NCBI GenBank assembly: GCA_946624335.1
Contig: CAMOSA010000086.1
Coordinates: 1-10,205, forward strand
Length of the DNA: 10,205 nucleotides
Source of the DNA: an uncultured Prevotellaceae bacterium
Lineage (GTDB): Bacteria > Bacteroidota > Bacteroidia > Bacteroidales > Bacteroidaceae
Reading direction: 5' to 3'
Every line of letters starts with the position of its first letter. The stretch's first letter is position 1. The position numbers were made by a program, and so were the translations under genes. Positions 1 to 6,690 of this stretch are shown here, piece by piece. The notes under the pieces are model-generated. The model searched no databases. It was not told the origin of the DNA and saw only the letters and a program-made list of their open reading frames with translations.

Positions 1-75
1 GAGCCCACCGACGATGACCTCTTCGACATCGAGGAAATAGACCTCGAAGGATTCGACTTCACCGAAGGCGAATGA
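1..75 (+). CDS. 3' end of an unidentified protein with a strongly acidic C-terminus (partial)
   Basis: An open frame enters from the left edge and ends at TGA 73-75, giving a 24-residue C-terminal tail. Half of these residues are Asp or Glu and none is Lys or Arg. The stop overlaps the miaA start in an ATGA arrangement (72-75), which suggests the same operon and translational coupling. The codon use resembles that of miaA. Too little is present to name a family, and an acidic tail of this kind occurs in many unrelated proteins. The piece is called coding because the overlap geometry and open frame match the ATGA junction at 3469-3472. Confidence 0.7.
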   Translation, partial: EPTDDDLFDIEEIDLEGFDFTEGE

Positions 76-965
76 AAACACTCATCGTACTACTCGGCCC
101 GACAGCCGTAGGCAAGACAGACCTGGCGCTCACACTGGCAGAGCACATCGGCAGCCCGATCATCAACGCTGACAGCCGACAGCTGTACCGCGGCCTTAGC
201 ATCGGCACGGCAGCACCCACTCCGGAGCAGATGCAACGGGTACGCCACTACTTCGTCGGCACGCTCGACCCTCATGAATACTACAGCGCCGCACGCTACG
301 AGAAGGAGGTCATCGGGCTATGCGAACAGCTCTTCAACAGCCACGAACGTCTACTGCTCACTGGAGGCTCCATGCTGTACATCGACGCCGTATGCAACGG
401 CATAGATGACATACCCACCGTCGACGACGAGACACGCACCTTGCTCCGACAGCGTCTCGAAGCCGAAGGGCTCGACACCCTGGCACGAGAATTGCGACTG
501 CTCGACCCGGAATACTATGCACAGGTAGACCTCAAGAACACCAAGCGCATCGTCCACGCCCTCGAGATATGCTATCAGACGGGACGAACGTTCACCAGCT
601 ACCGCACTGCGACGCGCAAACAACGACCGTTCAACATTCTGAAGATTGGTCTGCGACGCGACCGAGCGGAACTCTTCGAGCGAATCAACACACGCGTTGA
701 CCGTATGATCGAAGACGGCTTGCTCGACGAAGCACAGGCATTGATGCCTTATCGCCATGAGAATGCCCTTAACACCGTAGGATATAAAGAAATGTTTCAG
801 GTCATCGACGGCACATGGGAGCTGCCCTTCGCAGCAGAAAGGATAAAGAAGAACACGCGCGTGTACGCAAAGAAACAGATGACATGGTTTGCGCACGACG
901 AGGACATACACTGGTACCATCCCGAACACACCGACGAGATCCTCAAATTGGTTGACCGCGTGTGA
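72..965 (+). CDS. miaA: tRNA dimethylallyltransferase (tRNA isopentenyltransferase) MiaA
   Basis: The 297-residue product has the usual length for MiaA, a cytoplasmic enzyme that transfers a dimethylallyl group from DMAPP to N6 of adenine 37 in tRNAs reading codons that begin with U. Visible motifs in order are the P-loop GPTAVGKT at residues 9-16, DSRQLYRGL at 34-42 (substrate-binding Asp/Ser region), GGSMLYI at 98-104 (the family GGTGLYI motif), NTVGYKE around 234-240 and TRVYAKKQMTWF around 262-273. The ATG start overlaps the upstream stop (ATGA), and the P-loop then sits at the N-terminus as expected. The stop is TGA 963-965. Nothing is missing and the gene looks intact. Its place ahead of a PBP and a helicase suggests co-transcription; no internal promoter is evident. 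Confidence 0.97.
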   Translation: MKTLIVLLGPTAVGKTDLALTLAEHIGSPIINADSRQLYRGLSIGTAAPTPEQMQRVRHYFVGTLDPHEYYSAARYEKEVIGLCEQLFNSHERLLLTGGSMLYIDAVCNGIDDIPTVDDETRTLLRQRLEAEGLDTLARELRLLDPEYYAQVDLKNTKRIVHALEICYQTGRTFTSYRTATRKQRPFNILKIGLRRDRAELFERINTRVDRMIEDGLLDEAQALMPYRHENALNTVGYKEMFQVIDGTWELPFAAERIKKNTRVYAKKQMTWFAHDEDIHWYHPEHTDEILKLVDRV

Positions 966-1033
966 GACAGCATGCTCATTCCGGGAACAAAAGAAACGGA
1001 GAACAGAAACGGCTAACGAACAGCGAACGAACA

Positions 1034-3472
1034 ATGAAACTCAAACCAATCATTCATCATATCTATGGCGGACCATGGTACAAGCGCATCATCGTATGGT
1101 TCTGTACCGTCGTCATCGCCATCGTCTTGCTGCTGGTAGCGGTGGACGTCAACTTCCTGTGGCTCTTTGGCAAGTCACCGGGCTTCAACCAGATCCAGCA
1201 CCCCGTGACCCAGGAAGCCAGCGAGATACTCACCTGCGACAGCGTCGTCATGGGGCGTTTCTACAACGAGAACCGGACCCCCGTCACCTACGACGAGCTA
1301 AGCCCCATCCTCATACGCACCCTCATCTCCACTGAGGATGAGCGCTTCTACAAACATCGGGGCGTCGACTTCCCCGGCCTCTTCGCGGCGCTCAAGGACA
1401 TGACCGCCGGCCATGCTCGCGGCGCCAGCACCATCACCCAGCAACTGGCCAAGAACCTCTTCCGAGTGCGCACCCAATATAGCACTGGTCTGCTCGGGCA
1501 CATTCCCGGCGTCAAGATCCTGGTGATGAAAGCCAAAGAATGGATCGTGGCTACCAAGCTCGAGATGGTTTTCTCGAAAGAGGAAATCCTGACCATGTAC
1601 TTCAACACCGTCGACTTCGGCAGCAACAGCTTCGGCATCAAGACAGCGGCTCGCAACTACTTCGGCGTGGCGCCACGCGACCTGACCTACGAGCAGGCCG
1701 CGACACTCGTCGGGCTGCTCAAGGCCACCAGCTCATACAACCCACGCACCAACCCCGAGAACTCCACCGAACGACGCAACGTCGTGCTGCAGAACCTCTA
1801 CGACCACCAAGGCATCGTCATCAATGGCGAATATGCCAACGCTGCACAGCTGGATAGCCTGAAAGCCATACCCATGCTCTGCGCCAACAAGGACACGGAC
1901 GAATACTACGACGGCCTGGCGCCTTACATCCGACAGGAACTACAGCAGCACATCGATATGCTCTGCGACATGAAACTCGTGGCGGGCAGCGAGAACGAAC
2001 GGCTCGACCTCTACGCCGACGGTCTCAAAGTGTACACCACCATTGACTCGAGAATGCAACGCTACGCCGAAGATGCAGCAAGGCAGCAGATGAAAATCCT
2101 GCAGCAACGGTTCAACGAGCACTGGAGGGGGCAGAATCCTTGGCGCGACCAGCAGTATAGGGAGATACCCGACTTCATCGAAAACATTGCCAAGAAGAGC
2201 ACCTACTACCGTCAACTCGCCGAGCGCTTCCCCGATATGCCCGACAGCATCGACTATTACATGAACAAGCCACACCGCGTGAAACTATTCTCGTACGACG
2301 GACCCATCTATCGCAATATCTCTACGATGGATTCCATCCGCTATATGGTCAGTTTCCTCCACTGCGGATTCGTCGCCATAGAACCTGACACGCGCCATGT
2401 CAAGGCCTGGGTCGGAGACATCGATTTCGAGTCATGGCAATATGACAAGGTCACAGCACTGCGGCAACCCGGTTCTACGTTTAAGCTCTTCGTCTACACG
2501 GAAGCGATGAAGAAAGGTCTTCGTCCCTGCGACAGACGCATCGACTCCTACGCCGCCTATGGCGATAGCACCAGCGGTGACAAGTCGAAGCTCTGGATCC
2601 CGCACAACGCCAACGGATATTTTACAGGAGCTAACATGAGCCTCATGCTCGCCTTCGCACGAAGTGTCAACAGCATTGCCGTGAAACTAGGCTATGAAGT
2701 AGGCATCCATGACATTGCCGAGACAGCACATAGCATGGGCATCCACTCACCCCTGGAAGAGGTGCCGGCACTCAGTCTCGGTGCAAGCGATGTCTCGCTC
2801 TATGACATGGTCAACGCCTACTGCACCGTCGCCGACGACGGCAAATACAACATGCCATTGCTCGTGGAGAAGATCGTCGACCGCAATGGCCATATCATCT
2901 ATTCAGCCATGGCACAGGAGAAACAGGCCATATCCTATCGGTCGGCTTTTCTCATGCAGCAGATGCTCAAGGGAGGACTCACTCAGCCCGGTGGCACATC
3001 GCAAGCGTTGTGGCAGTACATCAACGGCGTCAGCAAGAAAACCGAGTTCGGAGGCAAGACAGGCACATCCAACAACCACTCAGACGCCTGGTTCATCGGC
3101 GTCACACCGAAACTCGTGGCAGGGGCATGGGTCGGTGGAGAATACCGTAGCATACACTTCCGGACAGGACAACTCGGCCAAGGCAGCAGGACCGCCCTGC
3201 CCATCTTCGGCCGGTTCATAGCCAAAGTGCTTCAGGACAAACGCTTCGGGAAATACTGCGTACGTTTTGCCCCGCCACGCGACGAGATCAACAAAGACGA
3301 CTACGAATGTTCAAGCTACTACGTACAGCCCGAGACACGCATCGACCTCGACAGCATCACACCCATGGAAGGCATCACCCTGGACGAAGCACCGGCAGAG
3401 AGCAGCGAAGAGGAGGTCGTGCCAGGACCCACGGAGGTCACGCCGCCCGAGACACCTGAGATAGAGATATGA
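1034..3472 (+). CDS. Class A bifunctional penicillin-binding protein (PBP1A-like peptidoglycan glycosyltransferase/transpeptidase)
   Basis: The 812-residue protein polymerises lipid II into glycan strands and cross-links peptides in the periplasm, anchored in the inner membrane. After a short basic cytoplasmic end there is one membrane segment at about residues 19-37. The GT51 domain shows E101-D-E-R-F-Y-K-H (catalytic Glu), GASTITQQ at 130-137, K166-x-x-E169 (the RKxxE motif) and a LEMVFSKEEIL helix at 176-186. The transpeptidase domain shows S481-T-F-K484 (nucleophile motif), S544-V-N546 and K675-T-G-T678. Both active sites look complete. The C-terminus is acidic and proline-rich, and a lysine-, arginine- and tyrosine-rich segment lies between the domains. 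The ATG at 1034 is chosen because the membrane segment follows closely; an in-frame GTG at 962 overlapping the miaA stop would add 24 polar residues. The E. coli counterparts are mrcA/mrcB. Confidence 0.94.
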   Translation: MKLKPIIHHIYGGPWYKRIIVWFCTVVIAIVLLLVAVDVNFLWLFGKSPGFNQIQHPVTQEASEILTCDSVVMGRFYNENRTPVTYDELSPILIRTLISTEDERFYKHRGVDFPGLFAALKDMTAGHARGASTITQQLAKNLFRVRTQYSTGLLGHIPGVKILVMKAKEWIVATKLEMVFSKEEILTMYFNTVDFGSNSFGIKTAARNYFGVAPRDLTYEQAATLVGLLKATSSYNPRTNPENSTERRNVVLQNLYDHQGIVINGEYANAAQLDSLKAIPMLCANKDTDEYYDGLAPYIRQELQQHIDMLCDMKLVAGSENERLDLYADGLKVYTTIDSRMQRYAEDAARQQMKILQQRFNEHWRGQNPWRDQQYREIPDFIENIAKKSTYYRQLAERFPDMPDSIDYYMNKPHRVKLFSYDGPIYRNISTMDSIRYMVSFLHCGFVAIEPDTRHVKAWVGDIDFESWQYDKVTALRQPGSTFKLFVYTEAMKKGLRPCDRRIDSYAAYGDSTSGDKSKLWIPHNANGYFTGANMSLMLAFARSVNSIAVKLGYEVGIHDIAETAHSMGIHSPLEEVPALSLGASDVSLYDMVNAYCTVADDGKYNMPLLVEKIVDRNGHIIYSAMAQEKQAISYRSAFLMQQMLKGGLTQPGGTSQALWQYINGVSKKTEFGGKTGTSNNHSDAWFIGVTPKLVAGAWVGGEYRSIHFRTGQLGQGSRTALPIFGRFIAKVLQDKRFGKYCVRFAPPRDEINKDDYECSSYYVQPETRIDLDSITPMEGITLDEAPAESSEEEVVPGPTEVTPPETPEIEI

Positions 3473-5292
3473 CCAACATAGATACCAGCACACCCGAGTT
3501 TCAGGCGGCACTCAATATGATCCGCTACACGCACCACTCGATGTTCCTCACGGGCAAGGCCGGAACAGGCAAGAGCACCTTCCTGCGTTACGTCAAGGAG
3601 AACACCAAGAAGAAATGCGTCGTGCTGGCACCTACAGGCATCGCAGCCATCAACGCCGGCGGGGCAACGCTGCACAGCTTCTTCAAACTGCCCTTCCACC
3701 CACTGGCACCCGATGACTCACGGTACGCCGGCCGCCGCATTCGTGAGTTTCTCAAGTACGGCAAGGAGCACATCAAGCTCCTGCAGAGCCTCGAACTCAT
3801 CATCATCGATGAGATCTCCATGGTGCGTGCCGACATCATCGATTTCATCGACAGAATCCTACGCACCTATACTGCCAACCACCGGCAGCCCTTTGGCGGC
3901 AAGCAGATGCTACTCATTGGCGACGTGTTCCAACTCGAACCGGTCGTGAAGGCCGACGAACGTGACATCCTCAGCCGTTACTATCCTTCACCTTATTTCT
4001 TCTCGGCACATGTCTTCAAGCAGATGCACCTCGTCAGCATCGAGCTCACCAAGGTCTATCGTCAGCACGACGCGGCCTTTGTCAACCTCCTTGACCGTGT
4101 GCGTACGAACAGCTTTTCACCGCTTGACCTATCACGCATCAACAGCCGTGTCGGCTCACCCGACCGAACCGCTTCCACTGCCCCACCCTCCTCGACACAG
4201 CCCACACACCTCGGCATAACACTCTGCACGCGCCGCGACGATGTCGATTTCATCAACAGCCACGAACTCGAGAAGCTCGACGGAGAGGTCATCACACTGC
4301 ACGGCACCATACGGGGCGACTTCCCGCAGTCAGCACTACCCACACTGCCCGACCTCGAGATCAAGCTCGGCGCACAGGTCATCTTCGTCAAGAACGACCA
4401 AGAGAAGCAATGGGTCAACGGCACGCTCGGCATCATCACCGGATTCAGCGAGGAGCCTTACGGCCTCATCGCCGTCACCGAAGAAGGCAAGGAGGTGATC
4501 GTCGAGGAAGCGCAATGGGCGAATATGCGCTACACCTATAACGAGAAGGAGAAAAAGATCGAAGAAGAACAGCTGGGCACATTCACACAGTTTCCCATAC
4601 GCCTGGCATGGGCTATCACCATCCACAAGAGTCAAGGCCTCACGTTCGAGCGCGTCAACATCAATTTCGGCGCCGGCACCTTTGCCGGCGGACAGGCATA
4701 CGTCGCCCTGAGCCGCTGCACCTCGCTCGAAGGAATCACCTTAGAGAAACCGCTCAACCGCTCTGACGTCTTCATCCGACCTGAGATCATCAACTTTGCG
4801 AAACAATTTAACAACCCGAAGGCTTTCGACGAAGCGCTGATGTCAGCAAAAGCCGACATCGAATACCACGAGACATCACAAGCCTTCGACGAAGGACGAT
4901 GGGACGATTTCATCCAGCACTTCTTCTGTGCCATACACGCCCGATACGATATAGAGACGCCCTTGGCGAAGAGATTCATACGGCGGAAGCTCTCAAACAT
5001 AAGCACGATCAAAGCTGAGAACGAGAAGCTCAAGAAGCAGTTAGCAAAACGCAGCAAGATGTTGAAACAGTTTGCCAACGAGTATTACCTGATGGGAAAC
5101 GACTGCATCAGCGAGGCACAGAGCTATGCCGCAGCACAACGCAACTACGAGAAAGCCGTAGCACTATGGCCTGAGTTCGAAGCAGCACATAAGCGACTCG
5201 GCGATTGCTTCGACCATGAAGGCAAACAGGAAGAGGCACAGCAACACTGGGACATCGCCAACAAGCTACGAAAAAGAAAGCGAAAGAAGTGA
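3469..5292 (+). CDS. Pif1/RecD-like superfamily 1 DNA helicase with C-terminal coiled coil and TPR-like tail
   Basis: The 607-residue predicted ATP-dependent DNA helicase has SF1 motifs in order. These are Walker A GKAGTGKST at residues 29-37, motif Ia LAPTGIAAINAGG at 53-65, Walker B DEIS at 114-117, motif III GDVFQLEP at 151-158, motif V IHKSQG at 385-390, and motif VI VALSR at 412-416 carrying the arginine finger. The motif set fits the Pif1-like family better than UvrD/Rep. Beyond the core lies a charged helix (about 512-536, likely coiled coil), then a TPR-like helical pair (about 539-600, with NYEKAVALWP and AHKRLGDCF) and a basic tail of alternating Lys and Arg. The ATG overlaps the PBP stop as ATGA, so it is probably translated from the same message. 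The role, such as fork restart or G-quadruplex unwinding, is inferred from the family only. Confidence 0.9.
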   Translation: MTNIDTSTPEFQAALNMIRYTHHSMFLTGKAGTGKSTFLRYVKENTKKKCVVLAPTGIAAINAGGATLHSFFKLPFHPLAPDDSRYAGRRIREFLKYGKEHIKLLQSLELIIIDEISMVRADIIDFIDRILRTYTANHRQPFGGKQMLLIGDVFQLEPVVKADERDILSRYYPSPYFFSAHVFKQMHLVSIELTKVYRQHDAAFVNLLDRVRTNSFSPLDLSRINSRVGSPDRTASTAPPSSTQPTHLGITLCTRRDDVDFINSHELEKLDGEVITLHGTIRGDFPQSALPTLPDLEIKLGAQVIFVKNDQEKQWVNGTLGIITGFSEEPYGLIAVTEEGKEVIVEEAQWANMRYTYNEKEKKIEEEQLGTFTQFPIRLAWAITIHKSQGLTFERVNINFGAGTFAGGQAYVALSRCTSLEGITLEKPLNRSDVFIRPEIINFAKQFNNPKAFDEALMSAKADIEYHETSQAFDEGRWDDFIQHFFCAIHARYDIETPLAKRFIRRKLSNISTIKAENEKLKKQLAKRSKMLKQFANEYYLMGNDCISEAQSYAAAQRNYEKAVALWPEFEAAHKRLGDCFDHEGKQEEAQQHWDIANKLRKRKRKK

Positions 5293-5350
5293 GAGTCGTT
5301 AATTTTACTTAATTCTCACGACGAAGCTTCATCACCTCAAAGATTATGCT

Positions 5351-5358
5351 TAATTTTG
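5351..5358 (+). promoter_or_regulatory. Predicted Bacteroidota -7 promoter element upstream of the GH43-like gene
   Basis: TAATTTTG matches the TAnnTTTG -7 consensus recognised by the primary sigma factor of Bacteroidota. It lies 33 nt before the chosen ATG in the 99-nt gap after the helicase gene. No good TTTG -33 element is seen at the expected 19-21 nt upstream (only GCTTC near 5326-5330), so strength is uncertain. An almost identical block occurs upstream of the FAS1 lipoprotein gene. Confidence 0.55.
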
Positions 5359-5391
5359 GGAGCTTTAACCATCATTTTAAACTTCTCGACA

Positions 5392-6375
5392 ATGAAAATG
5401 CGCAACATCCTATGGCTCGCCATAGCCGCCATGACAGCGACTTCGCTACAAGCCAAGAAGAAGACTGAAGCCTACCTCTTCACCTACTTCACCGGCAACG
5501 CACCAGAGAAAGAACAGATCTGCTATGCGATCTCAGAAGACGGGTGGAACTACACCCCTCTGAACAACGGACAACCCATCATCGCCTCGGCAGACATAGC
5601 CCGGACAGGATGCGTCCGTGACCCCCATATCCTCAGGGGTGAGGACGGCTATTTCTACATGGTCGTCACCGATATGAAGTCGAGTCTCGGATGGAGCAGC
5701 AACCGTGGCATCGTGCTCATGCGGTCAAAGGACTTAGTAAACTGGAAATCAAGCACCATACATTTCCCGGAGCGCTTCGCGGGAACCATGTTTGAACACG
5801 TCACCCGCGTGTGGGCTCCGCAGACCATCTACGATGAACGCGCCAAGCGCTACATTGTCTATTTCTCTATCCTCACCGACGACGGTTCATGCCCATACGA
5901 CCGTGTCTATTGGGCTTACGCCAACCGCGACTTCACCGACTTCGAAGGTATGCCTCATTTGCTGTTCGACATGCGCTCTGCAAGCATCGATACCGACATC
6001 GTCCGTGACGACGAAGGTCTCTACCACATCTTCTTCAAGACGGAAGGAAGCCGGCAAAAGGGAATCAAGCAATTTATTGCCAAAGATTTTTACAACGGTA
6101 AGACTTGGGAGTTGCAACCTGGATGGTGCCAGGACACCGACAAACAGGTAGAAGGATCTGGCGTCTTCCGCTTGCACGACGGAACATGGGTGCTCATGTA
6201 TGACTGCTACACGAGCGGCCACTACCAGTTCTGCCAAAGCACAGACCTGAAAACCTTCAAGCGCGTCAAGGACACGGCAACGACCGGAGCCTTCACTCCT
6301 CGACACGGCACCGTGATCGCCATCACGGCCAAAGAGCTCAAGCGCCTGCTGAAGGCTTTCCCCAATGCCGAATAA
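5392..6375 (+). CDS. Secreted glycoside hydrolase family 43-like protein (five-bladed beta-propeller)
   Basis: The 327-residue product starts with a type I signal peptide: basic MKMR, a hydrophobic core, and likely cleavage after LQA at residue 21. GH43 enzymes act on arabinose- or xylose-containing glycans. Candidate catalytic acids appear at the expected spacing: D77 in VRDPHI (base), D200 in SIDTD followed by a DDEG turn (pKa modulator), and E254 in VEGSGVFR (general acid). Repeated blade-like signatures such as GYFYMVV, KDLVNWK, RVWAPQTIYD and TDLKTFKRV support a propeller fold. The ATG at 5392 is chosen over a TTG at 5356 because the signal peptide then begins normally; ATG 5398 is also possible. 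It has its own promoter element and a strong terminator, so it is probably monocistronic. The substrate is not readable. There is no lipobox, so a periplasmic or secreted location is likely. Confidence 0.85.
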   Translation: MKMRNILWLAIAAMTATSLQAKKKTEAYLFTYFTGNAPEKEQICYAISEDGWNYTPLNNGQPIIASADIARTGCVRDPHILRGEDGYFYMVVTDMKSSLGWSSNRGIVLMRSKDLVNWKSSTIHFPERFAGTMFEHVTRVWAPQTIYDERAKRYIVYFSILTDDGSCPYDRVYWAYANRDFTDFEGMPHLLFDMRSASIDTDIVRDDEGLYHIFFKTEGSRQKGIKQFIAKDFYNGKTWELQPGWCQDTDKQVEGSGVFRLHDGTWVLMYDCYTSGHYQFCQSTDLKTFKRVKDTATTGAFTPRHGTVIAITAKELKRLLKAFPNAE

Positions 6376-6391
6376 ACCTCATGGAACCCAT

Positions 6392-6427
6392 AGCAAGGCC
6401 CTGGCTTAAAAAAGTCAGGGCCTTGCT
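6392..6427 (+). terminator. Intrinsic terminator hairpin after the GH43-like gene
   Basis: The arms AGCAAGGCCCTGGCTT (6392-6407) and AAGTCAGGGCCTTGCT (6412-6427) pair over 16 bp with one G-U pair, closed by an AAAA loop. It begins 16 nt after the TAA stop. Only a short T-rich run (GTTTG) follows, so the U-tract is weak, but stem length and position make it a convincing transcription end. Confidence 0.85.
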
Positions 6428-6584
6428 GTTTGATGGAACAAGGACCGATAGCGAAGACAAAAGACCTTGTCAATCATCAACCACGCGCTATATATTTAAC
6501 AATTAAGCTCGTCTGTTTCGTTAAAAAACATTAAACAAATCAATTTCGGACCTTTCAAATACCATTTCAATTAAAAAAAAGCTT

Positions 6585-6592
6585 TAATTTTG
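6585..6592 (+). promoter_or_regulatory. Predicted Bacteroidota -7 promoter element for the FAS1 lipoprotein-SusC operon
   Basis: TAATTTTG fits TAnnTTTG and sits in the longer block GCTTTAATTTTGGGCG, closely resembling the element before the GH43-like gene. Transcription would begin a few bases downstream, leaving an untranslated leader of about 90 nt before the ATG at 6691. A clear -33 TTTG is not seen at the usual spacing; TTTC at 6565-6568 is too close. Confidence 0.55.
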
Positions 6593-6620
6593 GGCGGTTT
6601 TAGACCATATATCATTTACC

Positions 6621-6644
6621 AAAACACCTTTTAAGGTGACTTTT
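6621..6644 (+). promoter_or_regulatory. Small hairpin in the 5' leader of the FAS1 lipoprotein gene
   Basis: CACCT (6625-6629) pairs with AGGTG (6634-6638) around a TTTA loop, and the flanking AAAA (6621-6624) can pair with TTTT (6641-6644) across an AC bulge. It lies about 45 nt before the start codon, inside the predicted leader. It could tune mRNA stability, terminate early or bind a protein. The stem is short and AT-extended, so chance is possible. Confidence 0.35.
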
Positions 6645-6690
6645 AGCTTTCAAATAAATCACAAAACAAATATTAACTATCTCAAATTCA

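Larger units (their letters stand above)
6428..6690 (+). other. AT-rich intergenic regulatory region upstream of the FAS1 lipoprotein gene
   Basis: With the preceding terminator this is the only gap of more than 300 bases (6376-6690). It is far richer in A and T than the flanking genes, and no plausible plus-strand reading frame is present. It contains a -7-like element (6585-6592), a small leader hairpin (6621-6644) and two copies of CTTTCAAATA (6552-6561 and 6647-6656). A minus-strand frame at 6612-6833 has no family signature and runs into the lipoprotein gene, so it is not called. Confidence 0.6.

Noticed and set aside
351..1034. Long minus-strand open frame (227 codons) antisense to miaA
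   Set aside because: It lies almost wholly opposite miaA, whose motifs are complete. Its product has no recognisable domain, and it looks like a by-product of GC-rich codon use.
2709..3221. Second plus-strand frame (170 codons) within the PBP transpeptidase region
   Set aside because: It overlaps the SxN and KTG motif region of the PBP in another frame, and its Ser/Arg-rich product has no family signature.
5295..5322. Possible terminator after the helicase gene (GTCGT ... ACGAC)
   Set aside because: The stem is only 5 bp with an 18-nt loop and no T-tract follows, so it is not convincing as a terminator.
5356..5391. Upstream TTG start extending the GH43-like protein by 12 residues
   Set aside because: The TTG lies inside the predicted -7 element, and the extension would place non-basic residues before an otherwise normal signal peptide.
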